64,000 bases of DNA from Linyphia triangularis (GCA_963978545.1 OZ021729.1:8239001-8303000), one strand, 5' to 3'. Positions 33,463 to 45,229 are shown, numbered from the stretch's first letter. A program made the numbers and translations. The notes: a model not told the origin generated them from the letters alone.

Positions 33463-35010
33463 CACTGGTGTCCAAAAGTTAAGCATAAATTGTAAAATGC
33501 AAAAAACATGGAGTAAATATTCGTAAAATTATTCAAAATTTCTTGCGGATATTAATTGGATGAAGAAGAAACATTGGATTTATGCAAAACTTTTCAGTCG
33601 ACTACGTCCTGCGTGAAACACCTGCGCATGTCGGAACGCAGAGAAACCGATTCACGCAGTATAGGCAGTTCAGACAATTTTCGGGCAACTGCTGTGCGAA
33701 AGAGCGTTGTTAACCATCAAACAAGGTGAATGATGGCACAAAGACGCCAATTGGACATGTTTGCGAAAGGAAGAATCATTGGAATGCTGGAATCCGGACG
33801 ATCACAAACCGAAGTGTCTCGAATTCTGAATGTGAACCAGCCTGTGATCTCAAGACTGTGGCAGAGGTTTCAAAGAACGGGAGATGTTACCCGACGACCA
33901 GTATCAGGTCGACCAAGAGTCACAACCCCTCTCCAAGACCGATATCTGGTAATAAGTGCGCGACGTCAGAGGGGAAGTACTGTCACATCACTGGGTTTGG
34001 CGCTCACAGTCGCCACAGGAATACGAATTTCGAGACAAACTATTTACAGGAGACTCAATCATGCTGGCCTGTATGCCAGAAGACCAGCAATTTGCATTCC
34101 CCTCACGTCTGCTCAGAAATGCGCTCGTTTGAACTGGAGTTTGAAACTTCAACATTGGAGTGTGGGAGAGTGGGCCAATGTGATGTTCAGTGACGAGTCC
34201 CGGTTTAGTCTGAGTAGTGATTCTCGTCGGGTAACGATATGGAGAGAACGTGGAACACGTTTTGAACCAAGAAACATATCGGAAAGACATCATTTTCCAT
34301 CAAGGGGAGTAATGGTATGGGCAGGCATCATGATGGACGGCCGCACAGACCTCCATTTCTTTGACACGGGGTCTGTGACTGGTCAAAGATACAGATACGA
34401 AGTTCTTGAGCCTTATGTTCGCTTGTTTCGAGGTGCTGTCGGTCCTAACTTCATATTCATGGATGATAATGCGACATGTCACCGAGCGGTGCTGGTTGAT
34501 GACTTCCTTGAAACGGAAAACATCCAGCGCATGTCGTGGCCTGCCAACTCCCCTGATTTAAATCCTATCGAGCATGTATGGGATATGCTCGGGAGACAAA
34601 TCGCAGCCCTTTCGCACCCACCAAGCTCCGTTACAGAACTGAAGAGAACTCTCCAAGAAGCTTGGAACCATTTGAGCCCACAACTCATTCATCATCTCAT
34701 AGCAAGTATGATAAATCGCTGTGCAGCGTGCCTAGCTGTCAGAGGTGACCACACGCCTTATTAAACTGCAGCATCAGTATTTTATTTAATGTTTTCTTTC
34801 ATTTTTTCTTTAAAGTGTGAACCCTTGCTATTCTCAGTTTCTTTCAAATTGCTACTTTGGATAATAAAATTAATTATTATCGTTCTTTTGATTTGCGTCC
34901 TTATTTTGTAACCATTTTACACTCGCATATCACGTTTCCCGCCATTCTAATATATAGTTCCTTTTTTATTCACATAATTATCAATTATGCTTAACTTTTG
35001 GACACCAGTG
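33463..35010 (+). mobile_element. Complete Tc1-family DNA transposon, 1548 bp
   Basis: Perfect 26-bp terminal inverted repeats (starting CACTGGTGTCCAAAAGTTAA) at 33463-33488 and 34985-35010, flanked on both sides by the TA target (33461-33462 and 35011-35012). It contains one uninterrupted transposase frame in the plus orientation, antisense to the Shal transcript. Structure, length and TA duplication are those of Tc1/mariner. Nothing visible is broken, so the element may be recent or still able to move (inference). Confidence 0.93.
33730..34764 (+). CDS. Tc1-family transposase (DD34E), full length
   Basis: A 344-residue cut-and-paste transposase of usual Tc1 length. The N-terminal half is a paired-like helix-turn-helix DNA-binding region: roughly residues 10-55 (RQLDMFAKGRIIGMLESGRS, QPVISRLWQRF), the AT-hook-like GRPR at 60-63, then a second HTH around 80-115 (SRQTIYRRLNHAGL). 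The catalytic RNase H-like domain has D155 in VMFSDESRF, D246 in FIFMDDNATCH and E281 in PDLNPIEHVW. With 34 residues between the last two, this is the DD34E signature. Typical VMVWAGI and MSWPANSPDLNP motifs are present. Two in-frame Met codons (33730 and 33733) make the exact start uncertain by one residue. No stop or frameshift. The body is notably less AT-rich than surrounding intron, consistent with an immigrant sequence. Overlapping frames on both strands are shadows. Confidence 0.95.
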   Translation: MMAQRRQLDMFAKGRIIGMLESGRSQTEVSRILNVNQPVISRLWQRFQRTGDVTRRPVSGRPRVTTPLQDRYLVISARRQRGSTVTSLGLALTVATGIRISRQTIYRRLNHAGLYARRPAICIPLTSAQKCARLNWSLKLQHWSVGEWANVMFSDESRFSLSSDSRRVTIWRERGTRFEPRNISERHHFPSRGVMVWAGIMMDGRTDLHFFDTGSVTGQRYRYEVLEPYVRLFRGAVGPNFIFMDDNATCHRAVLVDDFLETENIQRMSWPANSPDLNPIEHVWDMLGRQIAALSHPPSSVTELKRTLQEAWNHLSPQLIHHLIASMINRCAACLAVRGDHTPY

Positions 35011-35328
35011 TATACACAACCGTATTGCACAACCGTTTCATATGTAGTTAATTTTTGGTGTGGTTACCCCATCTTTTAACTAGAACTCATTTAAATTTTT
35101 TGACAGTTAAAGCGTCAACGCTTTTAAATTATAAATTGAATTAATATCTTTGCTTGTATTTTGATTGGGAATCGATAGAAAAATTTAACTCCTTGAAAAT
35201 ATTTAAGATAATAACTAAAAAAAATAATATTTGATTATTTTTCTATTAAATGATAACTGCAAATGGCTGATGAACCTCCCAATCAATGTAAGTAATTGGC
35301 TGTAATCAATACTTTTAAGAGACAGTTT
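35011..35328. other. Intron sequence; first bases complete the repeat hosting Tc1
   Basis: TACACAACC at 35011 onward continues the repeat interrupted by Tc1. The rest is AT-rich with nothing recognised. Confidence 0.5.
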
Positions 35329-35727
35329 TAGTAAGGATCATTTTTTATCCTCGCTATGTTACAATAATCTAGCCCAGTGCATTTAGAAACTACTTTGTAT
35401 AAAACATTGATATTTGGTGAGTAGGTACAAAAATGATTACTTAATGAAATGACATAAAATTAAAAACTCGAAAATAGAGGATATATTATATTTTATGTTT
35501 GAAATCCTTACGTGATTGCATTTGCACTGGCTTCACCTGGTTTTGTCTTTTGCTATTTTAATTTAAATTTATAATAGATAGACATTGAAGGTAATTAAAG
35601 GTGTCATTTCATTAAATGATATTTTTCGTACCTACTCACCAAATTTCAAGGTTTTATAGAAAGTAGTTTCTAAATGCACTGGGCTAGAAGATTGTAACAT
35701 AGAGAGTATAGGGAATGATCCTTACTA
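35329..35727. mobile_element. Foldback element B, intact copy, 399 bp
   Basis: Long inverted arms of about 130 bases: TAGTAAGGATCA, TCTAGCCCAGTGCATTTAG and TTTGGTGAGTAGGTACAAAA on the left, mirrored by GTACCTACTCACCAAATTTC, CTAAATGCACTGGGCTAGA and TGATCCTTACTA on the right. TA at both ends is probably the target duplication. No coding capacity. The same family as 27729-28814. Confidence 0.8.
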
Positions 35728-35812
35728 GGACTTCCTCTTTAAGTTGAAAATCATTCAATTCTTTACAAGATTTCAATTCAAGTATAGCTTTACTTTATTT
35801 TAAATTTGTTAT

Positions 35813-36173
35813 TAGCTACTTTGAAAATAACATAAAATTAAACGTAAAAACTATTTACTACAAAGTTCAGAACTACTTTGAAAATAACATTATAAAATTA
35901 TACGTAAAAACTATTTACTACAAAGTTCAGAACTACTTTGAATATAACATTATAAAATTATACGTAAAAACTATTTAAAAACAAAGTTCAGAACTACTTT
36001 GAAATTAACATTATAAAATTATACGTAAAAACTATTGACTACAAAGTTCAGAACTACTTTGAAAATAACATTATAAAATTATACGTAAAAACTATTTACT
36101 ACAAAGTTCAGAACTACTTTGAAATTAACATTATAAAATTATACGTAAAAACTATTTACTACAAAGTTCAGAA
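35813..36173 (+). repeat. ~60-bp tandem array, six units
   Basis: Units contain GAACTACTTTGAAAATAACA, AAATTATACGTAAAAACTAT and TTACTACAAAGTTCA, spaced about 57-61 bases and nearly identical except the first. Confidence 0.85.
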
Positions 36174-36215
36174 TTTTTTTTTAATATTAAGTTGTTTATT
36201 ATTTTCCTAATGTTT

Positions 36216-36879
36216 TAGTTCGAGAGGCAACTGCAGTTTTTGGACCCCATGGAACATCATTCTGAATTTTTTATAGAAATTGGAGAAAAGTGAGTACATT
36301 ACGAATCCACTGGTCTGCCGTGGTAAAAATGGTCGAAACTGATCAAAAATCGACTTGTCATGAGTTGAACTAAAATACGATTGCCAAATATGTCATAACT
36401 TGCCAAAAAGAGAACAAACTTTTTTGTATGACAGCCCACTGTATTTTGATTTTCAATGTGAAAAAACGCAAATAATTTCTGATCTCTGGCTCGGAAAACT
36501 TGTATCTTTTAAAAGTAAGCCAAATTGGCGACATCAGTTACGTCATCACAGTGACGTAATGTTTATTTCCAATTTGGCTCATTTGTGAAAGATGCAAGTA
36601 AGCCATAACCACACATCCGAATCGTCTGCAACCTTCTTAATTAAAAATTAAAGAGTGAGGGTTACCAAATAAGAAAAATGCTCATTATTTGGCAAGTTAT
36701 GGCGCATTTGGCAATCGGATTTTAGTTCAACTCATTCCAAGTCGATTTTTGACCAATTTCGGCCATTTTTGCCATGGCAGACCAGTGGATTCGTAATCTA
36801 CTCACTTTTCACCAATTTCTATAAAAAATTCAGAATGATGTTCGATGGGGTCCAAAAATTCCAGTCGCCTCTTAGTCTA
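36216..36879. mobile_element. Foldback element D (GAGAGGCGACTGCA family), copy 1, 664 bp
   Basis: The left arm is TAGTTCGAGAGGCAACTGCA, then GTTTTTGGACCCCATGG, CTGGTCTGCCGTGG and CAAAAATCGACTTG. The right arm is the inverse, ending CAGTCGCCTCTTAGTCTA. The centre is also partly palindromic (GCCAAATTGG...CCAATTTGGC around a GTGACGTAA core). TA at each end suggests a TA target. No transposase. Frames inside mirror each other between the arms. Confidence 0.8.
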
Positions 36880-38936
36880 TTATCTAATATTTAATTTTTA
36901 AACTGAATCGTTCAATCGAATATAGACTCATTTCTCTTAATAATATTCCACAAGGAAATATACTTTGAGAAATCCGAAAGTCTATTAGCGCGCCCCGTCA
37001 AATCTGGTGTTTCTGTCAACGCGGGTTCATAATGAGCTTTAAAATATTCTGTCAGTGCTCCTTTCAACAAATTACCTTCTTAAGAACAAGGTAGGCCAAC
37101 ACAATAAGCGTTAGAAGTAATGAAAAAGAGTGGTGTCAGTACTTGAAGGTTATTGCTTTGTGTAGAACACGCAAAACTGTAATTAGACATAGGTATAAAA
37201 ATACACTCTTTTAGTTGCATTGGGAAACATTTCTCAGTAAAATAAAAAAAATTTAAAAAAAAAAGGAGGGGCGGGGGGAAAGAAAAAAAACATAGTCTTT
37301 TAGTATGTTTGTATTACCAAAGTAATGAAAAAGAGTAAAAAATTCTTAAAGAGACATAAAGAGGAATACTTACACAATTTTTTTTTAAATACAGAAACAT
37401 TGATGGATAAACCTCAGAGCAAGTAATATTTAATAAGCAGTGAAACTTAATATTTAAAAACGAGTGAAACTTAATATTTTATAAGTATTGAAACTTAATA
37501 TTTAATAAGTAGTGAAACTTAATATTTTATAAGTAGTGAAACTTATAATATTATTACCATGTTTATTTTGTTCAAACATATTTACTAATATTCATGCAAT
37601 ACGTATATTATTACGCGTTTCGTATTATTCAACATATTTAATAATAAAACGCCATTATTTTATAACCGTATATGTTTATTTCCAACGTCTTTAATATTCT
37701 TTTTGCATAATAAATAGTATATACTTTTCTTTCTTATTTTTAATATGAATAAATTAAATATTGAATATTCCTTGCCCTCTTTTGAATTATTTGTCATATT
37801 ACAAGAAATTTAATCCATCATTTTAACTATAAATATCATTAAAAATTACCAACATATGTTTCTACAACATTTAATACTTTAGTTACATAAGCTTAACAGT
37901 AAAGTAACTTTTAAACGTGTTAACGTGCTTCATTTCACGTTAATCCCATAGGAAACATAATTTGATAGCTTTTTAATTACACATTGATAAAACAATATTA
38001 TCTATTCTAATATCTTAATTTTAATAGAAACTTATAATTGGTTGGTTGGTTGCTTTTCTGACGCAAGAGAATCTTCCAGGAACTTACAAATTGATTCCAG
38101 GCCGAGCAAATTGATAAATATAAACCATGTTAAAAATTATTAAAATATATGTTGAGTTCTATAAAAGGTAAAAGATTAAAAACGAAATACTGAAGTCAAG
38201 TTATTAAAGCCAATTTCAAATACGAAGTTAAAAAGATTTTTATGAGGGGATGAACTCAAAAGAGATGATAACAGTGGATGGTTCAAATTAAAAAGGGTCA
38301 ATCTAATCATGTTAAAAGTTGGACTTATTATTGGCATATGCATGTTATGTATAGAAAAACAACTTTAGTTTGAAATTGAGTTAATTTCCATATTGAAAAG
38401 AATTCCAACACGACTAATTAAAAGCTTTAAAGTTTACCAATCACACATACGCCACAATTTTCTGTAATGACTTAATTTCTCAAGATAAAAAAATACTACT
38501 ACACTTGATTGAGACAGTAACGTAAAAGGAAGAAATTCTAACTATGGTATTTTTTCCTCATAAATTGCATTCATTTGAAACATTGAGTGTTTGTTTCACC
38601 ATTTGTCATATCCAATTCACGAGACTCAGTCTAAACTGATTTGATGACATTTTCATTAGGTTCATATATTTTTCTTTCTTTATCCTTTACTTTCTATTTT
38701 TTGCGCTACCATAATTTCGGTGCTATAATTCTATTTGTCATTTGTTTTGTAAAACTTGTTGTTTCTTCATACAGTGCATAAGGAGATATAATTGGAAACC
38801 TTTTTAAAACTGCATATTTTTAGTGTTTGGTACTCTAGAGCAATCCTTCCTATGTTGGTAAGGGAGGTAAGTCTGTCTGTCCAAAGGTAGCAGTACATGT
38901 TAAAAGGTATGAGAACTCATTATACAGTTAAAATGA
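36880..38936. other. Intron sequence around the 28-bp repeat, otherwise nothing recognised
   Basis: AT-rich. TTGGTTGGTTGCTTTTCTGA near 38040 resembles the tail of the SINE described below, but the rest does not match. Confidence 0.45.
37430..37558 (+). repeat. ~28-bp tandem repeat (GTGAAACTTAATATTTAATAAG)
   Basis: About five units of GTGAAACTTAATATTT followed by TATAAGTA or AATAAGTA. Preceded by an A/G-rich tract near 37245-37290. Confidence 0.75.
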
Positions 38937-39106
38937 TTGGTTGTATTCAGATTATCTGGCGCCGTCAGCAACACGAGGGCTATAATGCGCCGAAACTTTC
39001 ATCATTAGACAAGCTAACATACATTTACAAACACCCATGCCTTACACGGGACTCGAACTCACAGCCTCGCGGTCTAGAAGCTAGCACTCTAACCACTATA
39101 CCGCAA
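38937..39106 (-). mobile_element. tRNA-derived SINE, copy 1
   Basis: On the minus strand it starts near the GCGGTATAGTGGTTAG tRNA-like head, has the B box near GAGTTCGAGTCCCG, then a body shared with three other copies (ATGTATGTTAGCTTGTC, TTCGGCGCATTATAGCCCTC, GGCGCCAGATAATCTG) and a CAACCAAT tail. The direct repeat TTAAAATGA at 38928-38936 and 39107-39115 marks the insertion. The plus-strand frame across it is not a gene. Confidence 0.85.
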
Positions 39107-39115
39107 TTAAAATGA

Positions 39116-39343
39116 AATTTGGGACATTAATTTATTGAAAAATATAAGTGCAAATACTGAGCATTTGGTGTGTGAATACATGACTTTGACATGGATTTTT
39201 GTCTAGATTTAGCTGTAAAAAGAACTTTAGAATAATTACTAATAGATTATATAATACATTCTTATCAAATCATGTTATAAGAATTGTTCCATATTTTAAA
39301 CTTGATTTGGAAGCATTGCATTACTTAATTTCCCTTTGTTTCA

Positions 39344-39374
<31 letters not shown>

Positions 39375-40415
39375 AAAGTTAACAGAAATTCTTAAGTTTA
39401 TAATTTATTTTTGTTAATAGAATAATGTAAAAAGTTGCAAAACAAAAAGTTTTGTATGTTTTTGTAGCACTAGTAGATAACCCTTTAAAATTGACACTTT
39501 CTTGCGTAAATTTGAGTTAATCAAAGTAAATTCTTTGAGCTGTGACTTAAAAATATGTGCGCGTTTCTTAGCGGTCTTTCTACTACACTTCTAATAGAGA
39601 AGGCTATGGTTATATATAGAATAGATTTGCTTTTTTAAATACACTTAATAATTTCTAGTAGTATTATTTAATATCAAGGGAAGATAAGAGTCATGAACAA
39701 TTAATTCAGTCATTTTTCCATTCACTTTCAAAGTGCTCTAAATTATTTAAACTGCAATATTTTTAATTTAACTTTTAATACAAGCATATTAAGCATATTA
39801 TTCATATTTAATACAAGCAAGTCAATAATAACATATTTTTATGATTATTACTCTGATAATTTATTTTATTTTCCATGTACTTTATGTAATAACTCTGTAT
39901 TTGAGACTTTGAATTGAAAAATTATTATATTGCAACCTTTGGTTCGGTACACTTTTCAGAATATGCAATAAATTTACATAAAAATTTTACCAAATGCAAA
40001 TAACTATTCTATTTCAAACAGTTTATTATTATTATTTTTTGTATATATACCTTTAAAATTAAAGTAAAAAAAAATTATATATTGCGTATACAAAAATTGT
40101 TATTTTTCGCAACATAAAATATTCATTTTTCTTAATTTGATAAATACTTTAACTACATTAGATTTTGAGAAAAGTGTACCTAACCAAAAGTTGCTATATA
40201 ATAATTTTAAAATTCTAAATGTCATATATAGGCTTATCACATAAAGTACATATAAAATGAAATAAAAACTGGAAGCGTAATATTTATAAGAAATGTGTTA
40301 TTTACTGACTGTGTCAAAAAAATAATTACAAATATTGCATTTTAAATAACTCAAGGCACTTTTTAGTTAAATGAAAATACGGCTGATTTGGTTGTTCAGA
40401 ACTCTTATCTCACTA
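39116..40415. other. Intron sequence, AT-rich, nothing recognised
   Basis: Includes a poly(T) run at 39345-39368. No gene or bounded repeat. Confidence 0.5.
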
Positions 40416-40466
<51 letters not shown>

Positions 40467-40468
40467 AA
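40416..40468 (+). repeat. (AAAT)n microsatellite
   Basis: About 13 uninterrupted TAAA/AAAT tetramers. A short (AT)n follows at about 40558-40573. Confidence 0.9.
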
Positions 40469-40948
40469 AAAATTTAAAGGGGGATTTTCTGATGCACGCG
40501 ACAATTTAAGACTTTTCTCCATTCGTTAACAGATTATAATTTTACAATTATGATGAATATATATATATATATATTTTTTTTATTTAATATTTGTTTGCTG
40601 AAAAGGTAAATGAAAAAATAATCACTTTAACTCGATAAAATTTGCATCTTTTAACACCGAAGCACGGACCCTTTCCATGCGTCGGTGACTTATAAATGTG
40701 TATTTAACCAAGTTAAATTATTTATTTTCCATGTAACTTTGCAACAAACATATATTATATAGAATAAAAACATAAATTCCAGATTCACTTTAATTTTGCA
40801 ATTCTAATACATTTATGAGAAGAAGGAAGAGTGAAAATGTCCCGTGCGTCATCCATAGAATTGCCCTAAAGATGCATAAAGTTATTCAATAACTATAATT
40901 TATTTATAGACGCCTTTTCTATTTTGACACAGAGTATACATAATTATA

Positions 40949-41172
40949 TTAAGGTATAGCTATACAATTGAGATGATTTTCTTTAATTTTTAGGTAATAA
41001 TTTCAAACTCTTTGGCAGTGTAACAGAATTAAAAATGATGCATTTTTATATACAAACTTTTTTTTTCGCCCATTTTTTAATCAGCTAATTGCAATTAAAG
41101 TGACCAATTAGGACATTATTAGAACATACATAAATAAACTTGTAATTAACTTAGAAGTATGATTTTTACTGT
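40949..41172 (+). repeat. Dispersed 225-bp repeat, copy 3
   Basis: TTAAGGTATAGCTATACAAT ... GAGATGATTTTCTTTAATTT ... AACTTGTAATTAACTTAGAA, matching 25481-25702 and the inverse of 31315-31531. Confidence 0.7.
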
Positions 41173-42102
41173 AAATAAAAGATATTATATTGACGCATGT
41201 TCCTATGGAGAATTTTGAATTTGGCTGCAATATTTAATTAATTATAATTTTTTAAATAAAAAGTTTTAAAAAATACATAGTTTTTAACAAAAAATCAAGA
41301 TTAAAATATTCATAGAAAATGTGTTTATAACAATATATGTTAGATTCTCCATAGAAAACACATTCATAACTTGTGTCTTCAGAACAAATCTAGAATTTTG
41401 TAAATCGGACAATTTATTATGAAGTTATGACCGTTGGCGTTAAGTCATGTAACACCAAAATGTCATTCTTCAGAAAACGCGTTTAAAGTTTTCTACACTA
41501 ATGAACGTGATACGAAACAGGTTCACAAAACCCACTGTAATTTAGAAAGTAAATTGAGTCTCAGAAATAAAATGGTAGTATTTTAAAGGTAATGAATTCG
41601 GGAATATTTAAAAAAAAAAAAAATGCAGAATTGAGTCAAATTTTGAAATTCCTAATGTATATTTCCTTAATCTGGAAAGAGATGAAAATAAATATCCAGC
41701 TCTGAGTTTTAATTGCTATACAATTTCTATTAATAATGGAAATTACCCTTATTTCCTACATTTCAAGGATAACTTCAAATATTCGTAAAACTTTTAAATT
41801 GTTGATGAACTAATTGCTACTAGTGACCATTATTTCAAAACTGGTAATTGTAGTAGATATGGTTACTCCAAAATTGTCATGAACGACCTCCCCGATAATA
41901 ATTAGCGTCGATGTATTATGTTTGTTAAAGGGAGTCCCAATAATTAAATCCACTTTTACAATTATACCTTTCAAACCTAACAACGTTATTCCGAAGCAGA
42001 ATTTGCTTGATTAAAGGCTAATTTGTGGAATGGAATTCATTCATTAGGTATTGATGTACCAGGAATCCTAATCAGTTCGCAACATGTTTTGTTTCATTTC
42101 AC
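41173..42102. other. Intron sequence, nothing recognised
   Basis: AT-rich. Short repeated words (TCCATAGAAAACACATTCATA and its variant) near 41308-41380 only. Confidence 0.45.
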
Positions 42103-43010
42103 GTGAGAAACATTTAAACAATGTATAGGGTCTCTGCCAAAATAAAATGTCACAAATCCATGACTTTTCATGACTTTCCATGACTGAAGCAAATAATTTT
42201 CTGACTCAAAAAATTCATAAAACTAAAAAAAAAAAAATGAGAAACGTTTAAACAATGTATAGGGTCTCTGCCAAAATAAAATGTCACAAATCCATGACTT
42301 TTCTTGACTTTCCAAGACTGAAGCAAATAATTTTCTGACCGAAAAAATTCATAAAACTAAAAAAAAAATGAGAAACGTTTAAACAATGTATAGGGTCTCT
42401 GCCAAAATAAAATGTCACAAATCCATGACTTTTCATGACTTTCCATGACTGAAGCAAATAATTTTCTACGACTCAAAAAATTCATAAAACTAAAAAAAAT
42501 GAGAAATATTTAAACAATGTATAGGGTCTCTGCCAAAATAAAATGTCACAAATCCATGACTTTTCATGAATTTCCAAGACTGAAGCAAATAATTTTCTAC
42601 GACTCAAAAAATTCATAAAACTAAAAAAAATGAGAAATATTTAAACAATGTATAGGGTCTCTGCCAAAATAAAATGTCACAATTAAATGACTTTTCATGA
42701 CTTTCCAAGACTGAAGCAAATAATTTTCTACGACTCAAAAAATTCATAAAACTAAAAAAAATGAGAAATATTTAAACAATGTATAGGGTCTCTGCCAAAA
42801 TAAAATGTCACAAATCCATGACTTTTCATGAATTTCCAAGACTGAAGCAAATAATTTTCTACGACTCAAAAAATTCATAAAACTCATAAAAGTGAGAAAT
42901 ATTTAAACAATGTATAGGGTCTCTGCCAAAATAAAATGTCACAAATCCATGACTTTTCATGACTTTCCAAGACTGAAGCAAATAATTTTCCATGACTCAA
43001 AAAATTAAAT
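42103..43010 (+). repeat. ~131-bp tandem array spanning a transposon junction, seven units
   Basis: Unit starts (TAGGGTCTCTGCC) are at 42126, 42260, 42391, 42522, 42653, 42784 and 42914. Each unit contains about 22 bases of flanking DNA (TGAGAAAyrTTTAAACAATG, TA), then the left end of a hAT-like element (TAGGGTCTCTGCCAAAATAA, ATCCATGACTTTTCATGAC). Units 4-7 share the variant TTTTCTACGACTCAAAA or close forms. Confidence 0.85.
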
Positions 43011-43011
43011 C

Positions 43012-43134
<123 letters not shown>

Positions 43135-43351
43135 CATGAATTTTACTAACACGAACATAGTAAGTAAATCAATGTACCATAAAATGATTTTTATAAAGTT
43201 TTATTTTAAATTAAGTAAAAAATCCTTGTTTCAGTAACTTCCAAATCAGAGGAAGAAGGGAAAAATAGTTTTCCATTCTTTGATATTTCAGTGTTAAAAA
43301 GCTAATCAATCTTTAATAATAAAGAAATATTTGAAGAAAGAATAAATCAAT

Positions 43352-43685
43352 AATAATAAATTGTATCATCAAAAATCAAATGTTTTGATATCAACAATGC
43401 AAAACAGAAGAAAGAAGACGGGGGTAAGAAATCAAAGAATCTCAAAACTATTAATTTCAGTTCTCATGATATGAATTTTTTGTTTCACCTATGAGACCTT
43501 ACTTGTGTGATGTCACAAAATAATAAATTATATCATCTAAAATCAAATGTTTTGATATCAACAATGTAAAACAGAAGAAAGAAGACGGGGTAAAAATTCA
43601 AAGCTTCTCAAAACTCTACATATCAGTTCTCTTATTATTAATGTTGTGTTTCACCTAAGAGACCTTACTTGTGTGATGTCACAAA
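43352..43685 (+). repeat. Two-copy tandem duplication, ~167 bp
   Basis: Both copies hold AATCAAATGTTTTGATATCA, ACAGAAGAAAGAAGACGGGG and GACCTTACTTGTGTGATGTC. Second copy starts near 43520. Confidence 0.85.
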
Positions 43686-44000
43686 TTTGGAATTCAAAAA
43701 TGTTTTTATTGGCCACGGTATTTAACTGAGACCATTGTTTCCGTCAAAACATAAATGAAAACATAGATGAATTTTCGATTAGCGGAATAGCAATCATAGC
43801 GTTTATGACGTCAGAGTATGTGATTTTACTTCAAAAGTTTAGACATCTCATGAAATTCACGGTATTTCCATGAATTGTGATCATTTTTTTTTTGTGCTCA
43901 AAATCATTACTTTTCATGACAAAATTGACTCAATGTACAAATTCATGACTTTCCATGACATTTCCTGACTTTCTATATACGCGCAGAAACCCTGAATGTA

Positions 44001-44700
44001 ACTGGAAAACATACTGAAATAAAGTAAGAAATTATTATAAAATTACTATGTATGTGACCACTTCAAAATTTTGTTTTAGCAATCATTAAAGTCAAAACAA
44101 AGTGATTAACTGAAGTGATTTTTATTTTTGTGTAAAAAATTTGAATTTTCTATTAAGAAATTTAGTTTTCGTATGCAAATTGACTTAGTTAAAACGAGTT
44201 CAAAGTGATGTAAGTCATGCAAGTTTAAAGGTACAGTTGTCTGAGATAACTAGAGAAAATGGCGAAACAAGGCAGCAATGTATGTTTCTAACTAGATATG
44301 ATGTATGTGAGTTCCAATTATATACGGTTATAGGTGTAACTAAATTGCTCAAGAATGAAGTGTCGAAACTGTTCAGAATTGACTTTGAATGAGTTGAAGT
44401 CCGATAGCCAAATGTGTACTAATGCTAAACAACATCAAGCCGTTCTTCAATTTCAAATGAAGAAGGGTGTAGACGATTTCTCTTCTCTTGCACCAAATAC
44501 TTGCATCTTGAAAAAGTTAATCAACATGACAGAATATCTACATATTATATAAAAATTTAGAAGGACATTCATTGAGGTATCTAAATTTGCAACAGCCTAT
44601 TGTATTACTATATATTCTTTCAAATAATGACGATAAATCTCTTTACCAAAAAGTAAGATTGGTAAATGGTATGTAAATAGGTTAAAAACGAAGTACTCAC
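44001..44700. other. Intron sequence 3' of the S6 exon, nothing recognised
   Basis: AT-rich intron leading from the donor at 44700. The 65-codon frame at 44355-44552 has no family resemblance. Confidence 0.5.
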
Positions 44701-44863
44701 CTTTTGAGCTTTTCTTTTGTCAGCTCTTTGGCTCTGGTGGTAGATTCGGGAGAAATTGGAAACAATGACCGGTACTGGTAAGGCAATCACCAGTACACCG
44801 CTCAAAGAGCAGACACCGCCTACTATTTTACCCGTGGGGGTATCTGGTACCATGTCCCCGTAC
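44701..44863 (-). CDS. Shal: Shal/Kv4 potassium channel, exon with filter end, S6 and proximal tail
   Basis: Part of the pore-forming subunit of a plasma-membrane A-type (fast inactivating) voltage-gated K+ channel. The exon is 163 nt: one base completing a Gly codon, then 54 codons. It begins [16 protein letters not shown], the end of the GYGD selectivity filter. S6 follows, with [15 protein letters not shown] including the PVP gating bend, then the cytoplasmic stretch [18 protein letters not shown]. The match to Kv4 (RIYHQxQRADKRxAQK) is better than to Shaker, Shab or Shaw. Acceptor TTTATTTAG sits just above 44863 and donor GTGAGT occupies 44700-44695. The intron upstream splits the first Gly of the filter, which from memory agrees with a conserved Kv4 intron. 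The upstream exon with T1 and S1-S5 lies beyond the window. The exon is less AT-rich than its introns. Family assignment is near certain; the symbol follows the fly orthologue. Confidence 0.96.
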
Positions 44864-45188
44864 CTAAATAAAAGAAACAGAAAAACACACACCATTAGTA
44901 TTGAAAAGTAATTATTTAGGATACTTGTTTAGGATTTTGGTTGTCGAATTTAAAATTAGATTAGATATTGATTTCTTCAGTAAAATGAATTTTACATTTT
45001 CTTTAAAATATGCCTTTTAATGAAAAATTCGATTTACTTTATGACTTATTTAAGATACTGTATGTTTATATTTTAAGTGTAATTTTTAAATACCGTGTGA
45101 AAAAAACTGGTCAGAATCACCTGAAACATTTTTCATGTATATCTATATTTAAAGAATGTGCTTCAATTTTTCAAAACTCATTTTATAC

Positions 45189-45229
<41 letters not shown>

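Noticed and set aside
33726..34293. Additional frames on both strands inside the Tc1 element
   Set aside because: Overlap the transposase frame, which carries all family motifs.
38897..39115. Frames across SINE copies (also 61516-61722 minus)
   Set aside because: Similar peptides arise because they cross copies of one tRNA-derived SINE.
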